Below are positions 1 to 8,361 of a stretch of 64,000 bases of DNA, piece by piece. Each line of letters starts with the position of its first letter. Position 1 is the first letter of the stretch. Source of the stretch: Betaproteobacteria bacterium (GTDB taxonomy: Bacteria > Pseudomonadota > Gammaproteobacteria > Burkholderiales > SG8-39); assembly GCA_005881575.1 (NCBI GenBank), contig VBCA01000002.1, positions 1 through 64,000 of the forward strand. The letters run 5' to 3'. The translations under genes and the position numbers were made by a program. The notes below the pieces were generated by a model that saw only the letters and a list, made by a program, of their open reading frames with translations, was not told the origin of the DNA and made no database searches.

Positions 1-58
1 TGCGCCGGAAAATGTCGAATTATAGCTGATCCGGCACCCGGTTCCGGGCTCGGGACCT

Positions 59-1189
59 CTAAGCGACGGCCTTTGGCGCGAGGCTCCGGTAGAGCGCAAA
101 GAGCTGCTCGGCCATGGCCGCGAGACCGAGCCCCTCGGCGCGCTTGCGCGCCCGGCGCCCCATCTCCTGAGCGGCGCGAACATCCAGCCGGGCGAGCCTG
201 TCGGCAAGGGCATCGACATCGAGAGCGCCGACCACATAGCCGTTCACGCCCTCCTCGATCAGTTCGGCAGCGCCGCTTTGCGGCGTGGTGATGACGGGCA
301 AGCCGCAGGCCATTGCCTCGAGCGCCGCGTTCGGAAACGGATCGTAAAGGGTCGGCAGCGCGAAGGCGTCGGCTGCGCCGTACCAGGGGCCCATGTTTTC
401 CTGGACGCCTGCAAAGTGCACGCGGGACGCGATCCCGCGCGAACTCGCCAGGCGTTCCGCGCGAGCCTGCGCCTTGTCCCGGCCCACGATGACAAGATGC
501 GCATCAGGCTGCCGGGAGCGGGCGAGCGCTTCGATCAGGCGAAACACGCCCTTCCTTTCGAATCCTGCGCCGACGTGAAGGTGCACGGGCACGTGTTGCG
601 GAATACCGAGCTTCTGACGCATCGTCGATCGATACGCTTCGCGCAGCCGCGGATGAAACGCTTCCAGATCGATGCCGTTGTAGATGACGTGGAGCTTCGC
701 CTCCGGGGTGCCGAAATGCGCGCGGATTTCGTCCCTGACCATGCGCGAATTGCAGATGACGGCGCGCAGCCGCGGGCTTTCGAACAAGCGGCGTTCCGCA
801 GCGAGCGTGTAGCGGTGATAGGGATTGAGCGCGAGGCCGAACCGGCCGAGAGCTCTGAGCGCCGCGCGGCGGTTGTGCAACCATTGGGCGTGCACCCCGT
901 CGCCCGCGCGGTAAATGTCGCAGCACGCGATGCGTTCGTGCGATTGCACGAGATCGAACCTCCGGCGGGAGACTTCGCGGCATACCGCCCGCGCGAAGCT
1001 CCAGTCGCGCCACACGCGGCCGACGTGAAACGGATCGCAGCGAACCACCGTGCCCGGATCACCGGTCCACTCACGCGCCAGCACGGTCACCGCGACGCCC
1101 TGCTCGCTGAGCGCGCCGCGCGCCCTTTCGATGAATCGCTCCGCGCCCCCGTGAGCGCTGTAGCGCTGCCTCACCAGGGCGACGTGCAT
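59..1189 (-). CDS. Glycosyltransferase family 4 protein
   Basis: 376-aa ORF; N-terminal MHVALVRQRYSAHGGAERF and C-terminal GT4 motif PTLYDPFPNAALEAMACGLPVITT. Confidence 0.9.
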   Translation of the reverse strand: MHVALVRQRYSAHGGAERFIERARGALSEQGVAVTVLAREWTGDPGTVVRCDPFHVGRVWRDWSFARAVCREVSRRRFDLVQSHERIACCDIYRAGDGVHAQWLHNRRAALRALGRFGLALNPYHRYTLAAERRLFESPRLRAVICNSRMVRDEIRAHFGTPEAKLHVIYNGIDLEAFHPRLREAYRSTMRQKLGIPQHVPVHLHVGAGFERKGVFRLIEALARSRQPDAHLVIVGRDKAQARAERLASSRGIASRVHFAGVQENMGPWYGAADAFALPTLYDPFPNAALEAMACGLPVITTPQSGAAELIEEGVNGYVVGALDVDALADRLARLDVRAAQEMGRRARKRAEGLGLAAMAEQLFALYRSLAPKAVA

Positions 1190-1192
1190 TGC

Positions 1193-2050
1193 CTAGTTCC
1201 GCGCGAGCTCGAGCCGCTCGCACAGGGCGCGAACGCCCCGGAGGACGTGGGGCCCCTGCGCGTGGAGCCAATCCGGGTCGATCGCGTAAATTCTGCGGTT
1301 TCGAACGGCGGGAACCGATTCAAGACCCTCCCACGCCTGGAGCGCTTCCCTCCCGAAGCCGCCCGTGACGATCGCATCGGGCCTGGCGTCGAGGATCTGC
1401 TCGCGGGAGACGAGCGGCGTGAGAGTCTTCGCGGCGGCAAAAACGTTGTGCCCGCCGCAGAGGCGCAGCGCGTCGCTGATCAGGTGCGCGCCGTTCACGG
1501 TGAGCAAGGGGGTGTGCCAGATCTCCAGAAACACCGCGACGCGACGCTCCGCGGCGTAGCGCTTGCGCAGATCCGCGACCTCATTTTCGAATTGCCGTGC
1601 GCGCGCTTCGGCGACCTCCGCGCTCCCGGCGACCGCGCCGACCAGGCGAACGATGCGGGGAATATCGGCGAGGCGGCGCGCCTCGGTGACGAAGACCCGG
1701 ATGCCGATGCGCTCCAGACGGTCGATCTGCAGCGGCGAATTGCCGCTGCGCCAGGCGAGCACGAGATCCGGCCGCAAGGCGATCAGGCGCTCGATATCCA
1801 CCCGCCCGTAACTCGCGACGACCGGCAGGCGCTCCGCCTCCGCCGGATGGCGGCTGAAGCTCGAGACGCCGGCGAGCTTCGCACCGGCGCCCGCGGCGAA
1901 GGCGATCTCCGCCAAGTGCGGTGCGAGGGTGACAATGCGCGAAGCCGGGCGCGCGAGCGACATCGTGACGCCGCGGTCATCGGTCGCCTGCAGCGCGTAC
2001 GCGGCCGCCGGCACGGCGGCGAACATCGCGAACGCGATCACCCGGATCAT
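1193..2050 (-). CDS. btuF: Cobalamin/metal ABC transporter periplasmic binding protein (BtuF-like)
   Basis: Signal peptide MIRVIAFAMFAAVPAAAYA then SRIVTLAPHLAEIAFAAGAGAKLAGVSSFS, typical of BtuF; the ORF-track start at 2209 is too early; ATGA overlap with upstream gene. Confidence 0.85.
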   Translation of the reverse strand: MIRVIAFAMFAAVPAAAYALQATDDRGVTMSLARPASRIVTLAPHLAEIAFAAGAGAKLAGVSSFSRHPAEAERLPVVASYGRVDIERLIALRPDLVLAWRSGNSPLQIDRLERIGIRVFVTEARRLADIPRIVRLVGAVAGSAEVAEARARQFENEVADLRKRYAAERRVAVFLEIWHTPLLTVNGAHLISDALRLCGGHNVFAAAKTLTPLVSREQILDARPDAIVTGGFGREALQAWEGLESVPAVRNRRIYAIDPDWLHAQGPHVLRGVRALCERLELARN

Positions 2051-3168
2051 CGCGCGAGGAGCGAATCGACGGCGGCCGTAGCCGCCTCGACGGGAAGCCG
2101 GGTGAGGCACTCGCTCACCTTGCCGCCGCCGCAACCGTCGTTCCCGCAGGGGCGGCAGGGATGCTCGCCGGAGGCGACGATGCGATGCGGCACGCGCCAG
2201 GGTCCCCATTCGAGCTCGCCGCTCGGACCGAAGAGGGCCACCACCGGGGTCTGCATGGCCGCGGCGATGTGCATGGGGGCGGAATCCACGCCGATGAAAA
2301 GCTTCGCGCGAGCGCTCAACGCCGCGAGCTGCTTCAGGGTCAGCTTTCCCGAGAAATCGGCGACCTCCGCTCTCGTACGCTTGCGGATCTGGGCAATCAG
2401 ATCGAGCTCCCGTTCGTCGGGGGCGGCGGTGAGCGCAACGCGCTCACCGCGCTGCGCCAGGGCTTCGATCAGCGCGGCTGCGCGCTCGGACGGCCAGCAT
2501 TTGAACTGCCAGCGCGAGCCCGGATGGAAATGGACGAAGCGTCCGGGGGCGAGCCCCTGTCCGGCGAGCAGCCCCTCGACGCTGCGCTCCGCGTCCTCGC
2601 CCGGCACGAGAACGAGCTTGCGCTCGTCTTCACCCGGCTGAATGCCAATGCGCCGGAGCGCGTCGAGATTGATTTCCACCCGGTGGCGCCGTGCGTGGGG
2701 TGGGAGCGGAACGAGGTGCGTGAAGCTCTTCTTCCAGAGCGGCGGCTTTCGCGCGAAGTCGGGCGCCACGGCATAGCGCGCCCCGAGCGAGCGAGCGAGC
2801 CACGCACCGCGCGGATGCTCGGAAAGATGGATCACGAGCTCGTAGCCTCGCGATCGCAGCATGGAGAGGAGCCGCCACTCTGCGACCAAGCGCGCGACCG
2901 TTCCCGAATCTTTCCAGTCGCGCCTCACCACGTGGACTTGCGCGATCGCCGGGTGCAGGTCGAGCATTTCGCGAGTCTCGGCATAGACAAGGGCGTCGAT
3001 CTCGAGGGCTGGCGCGCGGTTCTTGAGGACCGTGAACACCGGCGAGGTCACGAGAACGTCGCCATGGTGGCGCAGCTGGATCACGAGCGCGCGCCGCAAG
3101 CCGGAAACGTCGATCGCGTCGCCAGGGCCGTAATCCATGCCGCGCACGATAGCAGACCGGCCGCCCAA
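2047..3168 (-). CDS. Glycosyltransferase family 9, lipopolysaccharide heptosyltransferase-like
   Basis: ALVIQLRHHGDVLVTSPVFTVLKN and FIGVDSAPMHIAAAMQTPVVALFGPSG are GT9 heptosyltransferase motifs. Confidence 0.87.
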   Translation of the reverse strand: MGGRSAIVRGMDYGPGDAIDVSGLRRALVIQLRHHGDVLVTSPVFTVLKNRAPALEIDALVYAETREMLDLHPAIAQVHVVRRDWKDSGTVARLVAEWRLLSMLRSRGYELVIHLSEHPRGAWLARSLGARYAVAPDFARKPPLWKKSFTHLVPLPPHARRHRVEINLDALRRIGIQPGEDERKLVLVPGEDAERSVEGLLAGQGLAPGRFVHFHPGSRWQFKCWPSERAAALIEALAQRGERVALTAAPDERELDLIAQIRKRTRAEVADFSGKLTLKQLAALSARAKLFIGVDSAPMHIAAAMQTPVVALFGPSGELEWGPWRVPHRIVASGEHPCRPCGNDGCGGGKVSECLTRLPVEAATAAVDSLLAR

Positions 3169-3196
3169 AGGCAGCCCCGGGGCGCTTGGACTGTAA

Positions 3197-5161
3197 TTAC
3201 CTGAACGCGTGCTCCGCGCTGACGAAGAACACGCGTCCGGCTTGCGGGTAGACGCAAGTCGGCGTGCCGCATTGGCCGAAAATATCGACCAGGCCGTAGT
3301 TGAAGTATTTCTTGTCGAACAGGTTGTTTAAGGCGGCCGAGTACTGCCAGTCGGCCCATTCCTGAGTGAGCTTGATGTCGAACAAGGCGTAAGCGGGCAT
3401 CACGCGGGGGAAGCTGTTGTCCTGATCATTGTCGTAGCGCTGGTGCCCGACGTAGTTCCCCGCGGCGCCAAACTGGGTTTTATCGGCGACACGCCAGAAC
3501 AAACGCAGGCTTGCGAGTTGCTTTGGCACGAGCGGCACGTCCTTACCGGACACGTCGACGCCCCCATATGCGCCGGTGCGAAATCTCGCCACCTGATAGG
3601 CAAAACTCCCGGCAAGGTCGAGTGTAGGCGTCACGGACCATTGCCCGGACAGCTCGGCCCCACTGCGGCGTGTCGGCGAGAGATTCGTGTTCGCGCCGAA
3701 CGCGACCACGATCGGGCTGAAATAGATTTCATTATCCAGATCGATCTGGTAGATGCTGGCTCGCAACTTTGCGCCCCGGGGACGATATTCGACACCCGCC
3801 TCCCGGTTGCGAGCGGTCTGAGCCTTGAGCAGATCGCCGGAAGCCGTGAGTCCGTTCTCGTCGACATTGGCGACCCGAAAGCTTGTCGCGAGCTTTCCGT
3901 ATACCTGCCAACGCTCGGAGAGCGCGTGACTTACCGCGAGTTCCCCCGCATGCGGCTTTTGCGTTTGCCCCTGATCGGAAGTGCCGAGTCCCGTGGCGAC
4001 GCGATGATCCGTCGCTCGCTGTTGACGTGCCCCCAGCGTGAGCTTGGTGGCGGCCGTGAGCTGCCCGCTGTAGTGCGCGTAGACGCCTGTGCTCCGCTGC
4101 GTCCCGGACGTGCTGGAATTTGGAAACCCGGGAAAGTCGATCTGACGGTCATAGTTCCAGTCGCCCCAGTCGAGCCCGGCAATCAGGACGCTTGGGAACC
4201 CCAACGAGGCAAACGGCAAGCGCACGCGCGGCGAGAATGTCAGGCTCCTTTGAGTTATCCGGTTGATGGATGGCGCGAAGTAGGCCGTCGAATCGTTGTC
4301 GCGATATCCCAGGTCGGCTGCAAAATCGAGCGGGCCGAGTGGTCGACCAAAGGATAGCGTGCCAAATTCGCCTCGCCGCTGCGACCAGTTTCCCGGCGTC
4401 TGTGCGCCCCGCGGGTCGTTCGCATATTCGATCTCGTTGCGCACACCTGGCAGCTGCAGGCTCTGGAGATCAGCACCGAATTTCAATCCGGCATTCGTTT
4501 CCCCATCCCTGTAGCGTACGTCGCCAACCAGGCTGTCCTGCCGCAGCCGGTTGTTCTGTCTGTAGTTGTCGCTCTCCTGGTGGCCGGCATTCAGCGCAAG
4601 GCCCAGCCGTTCTCCGGCGTAGTTCGCGCCCGCTCGCACGTCGGCGCTGGCGTAGGAACCATAGCCCGCGAACACCGAGCCAGAAGTCTGGTTCGGGGTC
4701 GGTGCCTTTGTGATGATGTTGATGGTGCCACCGGTCGTGCCGCCGCCGAACAATACGGCGCTGCCGCCGGGCAGAATCTCGATGCGTTCGATCGATTGCA
4801 GCGGAATCGCCGAAAGTTTCGTGCTATTGAGGTCGTTCTCGTTCAGCCGCACGCCGTCGAGCAAGATCAGTGTGTTCTGATCGCCGGTGATGCCGAATCC
4901 GCGCAGGTCGACCTGCCGATCGGGCGAACCCGAATTGTCCCGTGTGTGCACGCCCCCAAGATGCGACAGAAGCTCAGGCAGGGTTCGCGCAGTGTCTCGC
5001 GCGATCTCCTGCGCGCCAATCACGATCATGCCTACCGGTGCGTCGAGTCGGCTTTCTGGAAAACGCGTTGCGGTAACAATGACGGCCGGTTCGTCCGGAC
5101 TTTGAGCGAGCGCGAGCGGCGGCGCGCTCGCGACGAGCGCGGCAATGATGAGTCGTTTCAG
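3197..5161 (-). CDS. btuB: TonB-dependent vitamin B12 receptor
   Basis: TonB-box region VIVTATRFPESRLDAPVGMIVIGAQEI, plug domain, C-terminal aromatic-rich strand ending AFR; downstream of a cobalamin riboswitch. Signal peptide suggests start at CTG 5161 (LKRLIIAALVASAPPLALAQ) behind GGGGGAGG; the ORF track opens at GTG 5233. Confidence 0.88.
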   Translation of the reverse strand: MKRLIIAALVASAPPLALAQSPDEPAVIVTATRFPESRLDAPVGMIVIGAQEIARDTARTLPELLSHLGGVHTRDNSGSPDRQVDLRGFGITGDQNTLILLDGVRLNENDLNSTKLSAIPLQSIERIEILPGGSAVLFGGGTTGGTINIITKAPTPNQTSGSVFAGYGSYASADVRAGANYAGERLGLALNAGHQESDNYRQNNRLRQDSLVGDVRYRDGETNAGLKFGADLQSLQLPGVRNEIEYANDPRGAQTPGNWSQRRGEFGTLSFGRPLGPLDFAADLGYRDNDSTAYFAPSINRITQRSLTFSPRVRLPFASLGFPSVLIAGLDWGDWNYDRQIDFPGFPNSSTSGTQRSTGVYAHYSGQLTAATKLTLGARQQRATDHRVATGLGTSDQGQTQKPHAGELAVSHALSERWQVYGKLATSFRVANVDENGLTASGDLLKAQTARNREAGVEYRPRGAKLRASIYQIDLDNEIYFSPIVVAFGANTNLSPTRRSGAELSGQWSVTPTLDLAGSFAYQVARFRTGAYGGVDVSGKDVPLVPKQLASLRLFWRVADKTQFGAAGNYVGHQRYDNDQDNSFPRVMPAYALFDIKLTQEWADWQYSAALNNLFDKKYFNYGLVDIFGQCGTPTCVYPQAGRVFFVSAEHAFR

Positions 5162-5273
5162 GTTTCCTCCCCCGGCACGCGTCCCCGCAGGCCGATTTCT
5201 CGTTGCGAGAGGAAATGCGACAACGAAGCGCACCAGTTTCCCGCCGCGCCCCGCAGCATTCCCACCATCGGTC

Positions 5274-5550
5274 GAGGCCGGTCTCCGGGCTTGTGGGATC
5301 GGGCGTATCGCCTTCCCGGGAGCTCGCGCTCCCAGTGGCAGAGGCTCGGGGCGGACGCAAAGCGCCGCCTCGGGTTGCTGGTTGATACGCCCGCGCCACT
5401 TACCGTTGCGGGGGCAGCAGAGGACTTGGAAGGACCCGGGATCCCGGACTCAGGCGGGGCGAACCCCTTCCGAGTCGTCGATCCGAATCCCCTTCCGCAC
5501 CTCTTTCCCGTTTCACCCCGGCGCGAGGTACGCGCCGGGACACCTCGAAC
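5274..5550 (-). promoter_or_regulatory. Cobalamin riboswitch (5' leader of btuB)
   Basis: Minus strand contains GGGGTGAAACGGGAAAGAGG ... GCTGCCCCCGCAACGGTAAG ... GCCACTGGGA ... CCGGGAAGGCG ... AAGCCCGGAGACCGGCC, the conserved blocks in order; 10-bp CGGGCGTATC/GATACGCCCG helix; upstream of btuB. Confidence 0.92.
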
Positions 5551-5635
5551 GAGCGCGTTGATTGTACAACACAAGTCGCGGGGTTCCGCTTTGCGGCGGC
5601 ATCGGGAATCTACATTGAGAACGAATCCTTACACC

Positions 5636-5665
5636 TTGACCTAACAGGATTTTCCAAACTATAGT
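5636..5665 (+). promoter_or_regulatory. Sigma70-type promoter for zapB-zapA
   Basis: TTGACC (5636-5641), 18-bp spacer, TATAGT (5660-5665). Confidence 0.65.
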
Positions 5666-5671
5666 GTGTCG

Positions 5672-5863
5672 ATGGACACGGAATTGGCCACCCTCGAGGA
5701 AAAAATTCGCCAGACGGCACGACTGTGCCAGCGGCTGCGCGACGAAAACCGGGGGTTACGCCAGCAATTGGCCGCATTGCAGGGTGACAAGCGGCAGCTC
5801 GCCGAGAAGATCGATGGGGCGCGCAGTCGACTCGAGAGCCTGCTCAAGCAGATCCCCGAATAG
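5672..5863 (+). CDS. zapB: Small coiled-coil cell division protein (ZapB-like / TIGR02449 type)
   Basis: MDTELATLEEKIRQTARLCQRLRDENRGLRQQLAALQGDKRQLAEKI coiled coil, immediately upstream of zapA; alternative GTG start at 5666. Confidence 0.8.
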   Translation: MDTELATLEEKIRQTARLCQRLRDENRGLRQQLAALQGDKRQLAEKIDGARSRLESLLKQIPE

Positions 5864-5871
5864 CGTTCAGG

Positions 5872-6171
5872 ATGAATCAGAAGTCCAAGACCCTTGACGT
5901 CACCATCATGGGTCGGACCTATAAGGTCGCGTGCTCGGAGGAGGAGCGCAACGCGCTTCTCTCAGCGGTGGCTTATCTCGATCGGAAGATGAGCGAGATC
6001 AGGAGCGCAGGTCGGGTGGCGAGCGCCGAGCGCATCGCCGTCATGGCCGCGCTCAACATCACCCACGAGCTGCTCAGCTCCAGAAACAACTCGAGCGGCT
6101 TTGACATCGAGGGGCTCAGGCGTAGAATGGCCGCAATGGAGGCGACGCTCGATCAGGCCCTCGCTCCGTAG
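5872..6171 (+). CDS. zapA: Cell division protein ZapA
   Basis: LDVTIMGRTYKVACSEEERNALLSAVAYLDRKMSEIR is characteristic ZapA. Confidence 0.92.
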   Translation: MNQKSKTLDVTIMGRTYKVACSEEERNALLSAVAYLDRKMSEIRSAGRVASAERIAVMAALNITHELLSSRNNSSGFDIEGLRRRMAAMEATLDQALAP

Positions 6172-6207
6172 TTGCGACGGCGTCAGATGGGTCGAGTGGT
6201 GCCTTAG

Positions 6208-6396
6208 GAATTGTCCCCTGCGGTGTGCGCCAAGATCCGGAAAATTCTTGAACCAACAGCTTGAATTGGGTTGCTGACCCAAGTGTCACTGTTGTGCGCG
6301 TCCCTAGTCGGATGTACCTGATGTGACCGGAAAGCGACCACCTTGAATCGAAAGGTTCAGGAATCGGTTCTAGCGGCACCGGCGGGGGACTCCAAA
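6208..6396 (+). ncRNA. ssrS: 6S RNA
   Basis: Terminal stem attGTCCCCTGCGGTG ... CACCGGCGGGGGACtcc, ~185 nt, internal cttgaat/ggttcagg stem; directly downstream of zapA as in other proteobacteria. Confidence 0.82.
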
Positions 6397-6422
6397 TAGA
6401 CGAAAAAGCAGGAACGACAAAT

Positions 6423-6458
6423 AACGCAGAAGCAACAACTAACGCAGAAGCAACAACT
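6423..6458 (+). repeat. Tandem duplication, 2 x 18 bp aacgcagaagcaacaact
   Basis: Two exact adjacent copies 6423-6440 and 6441-6458. Confidence 0.95.
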
Positions 6459-6459
6459 G

Positions 6460-6488
6460 AAAACGCAGGCGCTGCCTGCGTTTTCGTT
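6460..6488 (+). terminator. Rho-independent terminator
   Basis: Perfect 11-bp stem AAAACGCAGGC-GCT-GCCTGCGTTTT followed by cgttt. Confidence 0.85.
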
Positions 6489-6501
6489 TGATGAGCCTTG
6501 A

Positions 6502-6966
6502 ATGCGATACTGGTTGATGAAATCCGAGCCCGACGAATTCGGCATCGACGATCTCGCCGCGGCCCCTGGCGGGACGACGGCCTGGTTCGGGGTGCGCAAC
6601 TATCAGGCGCGTAACTTCATGCTCAAAGAGATGCAGATCGGCGACAAGGTCTTCTTTTATCACTCGAGCTGTCCCGAGCCCGGCATCGCGGGCATTGCAG
6701 AGGTCTCGTCGGCGGCGTATCCCGATGAAAGCCAGTTCGATCGGAAAAGCCCCTACTTCGACGCCGAGGCGAAGCGCGAGTCGCCGCGCTGGTTCAACGT
6801 CGACGTGCGGTTCGTGCGCAAGACGCGGCTGGTCAGCCTCCCCGAGTTGCGCGGCCACCGCGAGCTGTCCAAGATGCGCACCCTCGCGCGCGGAAACCGG
6901 CTCTCCATCACCCCCGTGAGCGCGGACGAATGGGAATTCATCACGCACCGCCTGATGAAGCTGTGA
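6502..6966 (+). CDS. EVE domain-containing protein
   Basis: [18 protein letters not shown]...[32 protein letters not shown]. Confidence 0.92.
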   Translation: MRYWLMKSEPDEFGIDDLAAAPGGTTAWFGVRNYQARNFMLKEMQIGDKVFFYHSSCPEPGIAGIAEVSSAAYPDESQFDRKSPYFDAEAKRESPRWFNVDVRFVRKTRLVSLPELRGHRELSKMRTLARGNRLSITPVSADEWEFITHRLMKL

Positions 6967-6970
6967 GCCG

Positions 6971-8032
6971 ATGGCTGCGCTGCAGAACGACACGCTGATA
7001 CGGGCGCTGTTCAGGCAGCCGACCGCGTACACGCCGGTTTGGCTGATGCGCCAGGCGGGGCGCTACCTTCCCGAATATAACGAGACGCGGCGCCGCGCGG
7101 GGAGCTTCCTCGCCCTGTGCAAAACGCCCTCGCTCGCAGCTGAAGTGACGCTGCAACCCCTCGAGCGTTTCCCTCTGGATGCGGCAATCCTGTTCTCGGA
7201 CATTCTCACCATTCCCGACGCGATGGGACTGGGACTTTACTTCGCAGAGGGAGAGGGCCCGCGCTTTGAGCGGCCGCTGCGCGACGAGACTTCGATCGCG
7301 AAGCTCGCCGCACCCGACCCGAGCGAGAGCCTGCGCTACGTCACCGATGCGATCGGCGAGGTCCGGCGTTCACTGGCCGGCAAAGTCCCCCTCATCGGGT
7401 TCTCCGGCAGCCCTTACACGCTCGCCTGCTACATGGTGGAAGGGCAGGCGAGCGACGACTGGCGCAACGTGAAGCTCATGCTGCACGAGCGTCCCGGGCT
7501 TCTCCATCGCATCCTCGAGACCAATACCCGGGCCGTCGCGGCCCTGTTGAACGCGCAGATCGAGGCGGGCGTGAACGTGGTGATGATCTTCGACACGTGG
7601 GGAGGGAGCCTTTCGGCGGCGTCGTACGGGGAGTTCTCGCTCGAATACATCCAGAGGGTGTTGTCCCAACTCGAGCGCGGCTCAGGCGCGGCGCGGGTCC
7701 CGGTCATCGTCTTCACCAAGGGCGGGGCGCCTTGGCTCGAGCGGATCGCCGCAAGCGGATGCGATTGCGTCGGTCTGGACTGGAGCGTCGACCTCGGAGA
7801 AGCGCGCCGGCGGATCGGCGCCGGCGCTGCGCTCCAGGGCAATCTCGATCCCGCGGTGCTGCTCGCCTCGCCCGAGGTCGTCCGTCGCGAGGTTCAGAAG
7901 GCGCTCGAATCTTTCGGGAGTGGAGCCGGCCACGTATTCAATCTTGGCCACGGCGTTCCGCAGTGCGCGCCTCCGGAAAACGTGGCTGCCTTGGTCGCCG
8001 CAGTGCGGGAATTGAGCCCGAAATTTCACTGA
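6971..8032 (+). CDS. hemE: Uroporphyrinogen decarboxylase
   Basis: [26 protein letters not shown] and [16 protein letters not shown] motifs. Confidence 0.97.
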   Translation: MAALQNDTLIRALFRQPTAYTPVWLMRQAGRYLPEYNETRRRAGSFLALCKTPSLAAEVTLQPLERFPLDAAILFSDILTIPDAMGLGLYFAEGEGPRFERPLRDETSIAKLAAPDPSESLRYVTDAIGEVRRSLAGKVPLIGFSGSPYTLACYMVEGQASDDWRNVKLMLHERPGLLHRILETNTRAVAALLNAQIEAGVNVVMIFDTWGGSLSAASYGEFSLEYIQRVLSQLERGSGAARVPVIVFTKGGAPWLERIAASGCDCVGLDWSVDLGEARRRIGAGAALQGNLDPAVLLASPEVVRREVQKALESFGSGAGHVFNLGHGVPQCAPPENVAALVAAVRELSPKFH

Positions 8033-8148
8033 CGGGCGGAAAAAACGCAGACTTGCGCGTAGGTCCGGCAAACGACTTATACACAGTGCTGCCCGTAAAG
8101 CCCCGACTGGCGCGGAGTTTCGAGGACTTGCCCGGAGAAGTCTGCAAT

Positions 8149-8170
8149 CCGCTGATTTAGCGGTTTATTT
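8149..8170 (+). terminator. Possible weak terminator downstream of hemE
   Basis: CCGCT-gattt-AGCGG hairpin followed by tttattt. Confidence 0.4.
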
Positions 8171-8361
8171 CGATGCGCCCGCATTTTGAGCAGCGAGAAA
8201 ATTTCCTTGCAGAAGTGTGAGTTACAGTAGCGTGAAAGCCTTACCCACACAGTTATTCACAAATTCTGTGAGAAACCCTGAAAACCTCAGACAACCAAGC
8301 ACTTTATCGAAGGCCGAAGAAAATACTTGAATAGCGCGCCGACCTACTCCAACCCGTCCCG

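Noticed and set aside
278-2641. Plus-strand 787-aa ORF
   Set aside because: Shadow ORF antisense to GT4/btuF/GT9 genes; low-complexity Arg/Ala-rich translation typical of high-GC antisense frames
6502-6966. EVE-domain protein as part of a modified-DNA defence system
   Set aside because: Stand-alone EVE protein in housekeeping context with no nuclease or methylase neighbours
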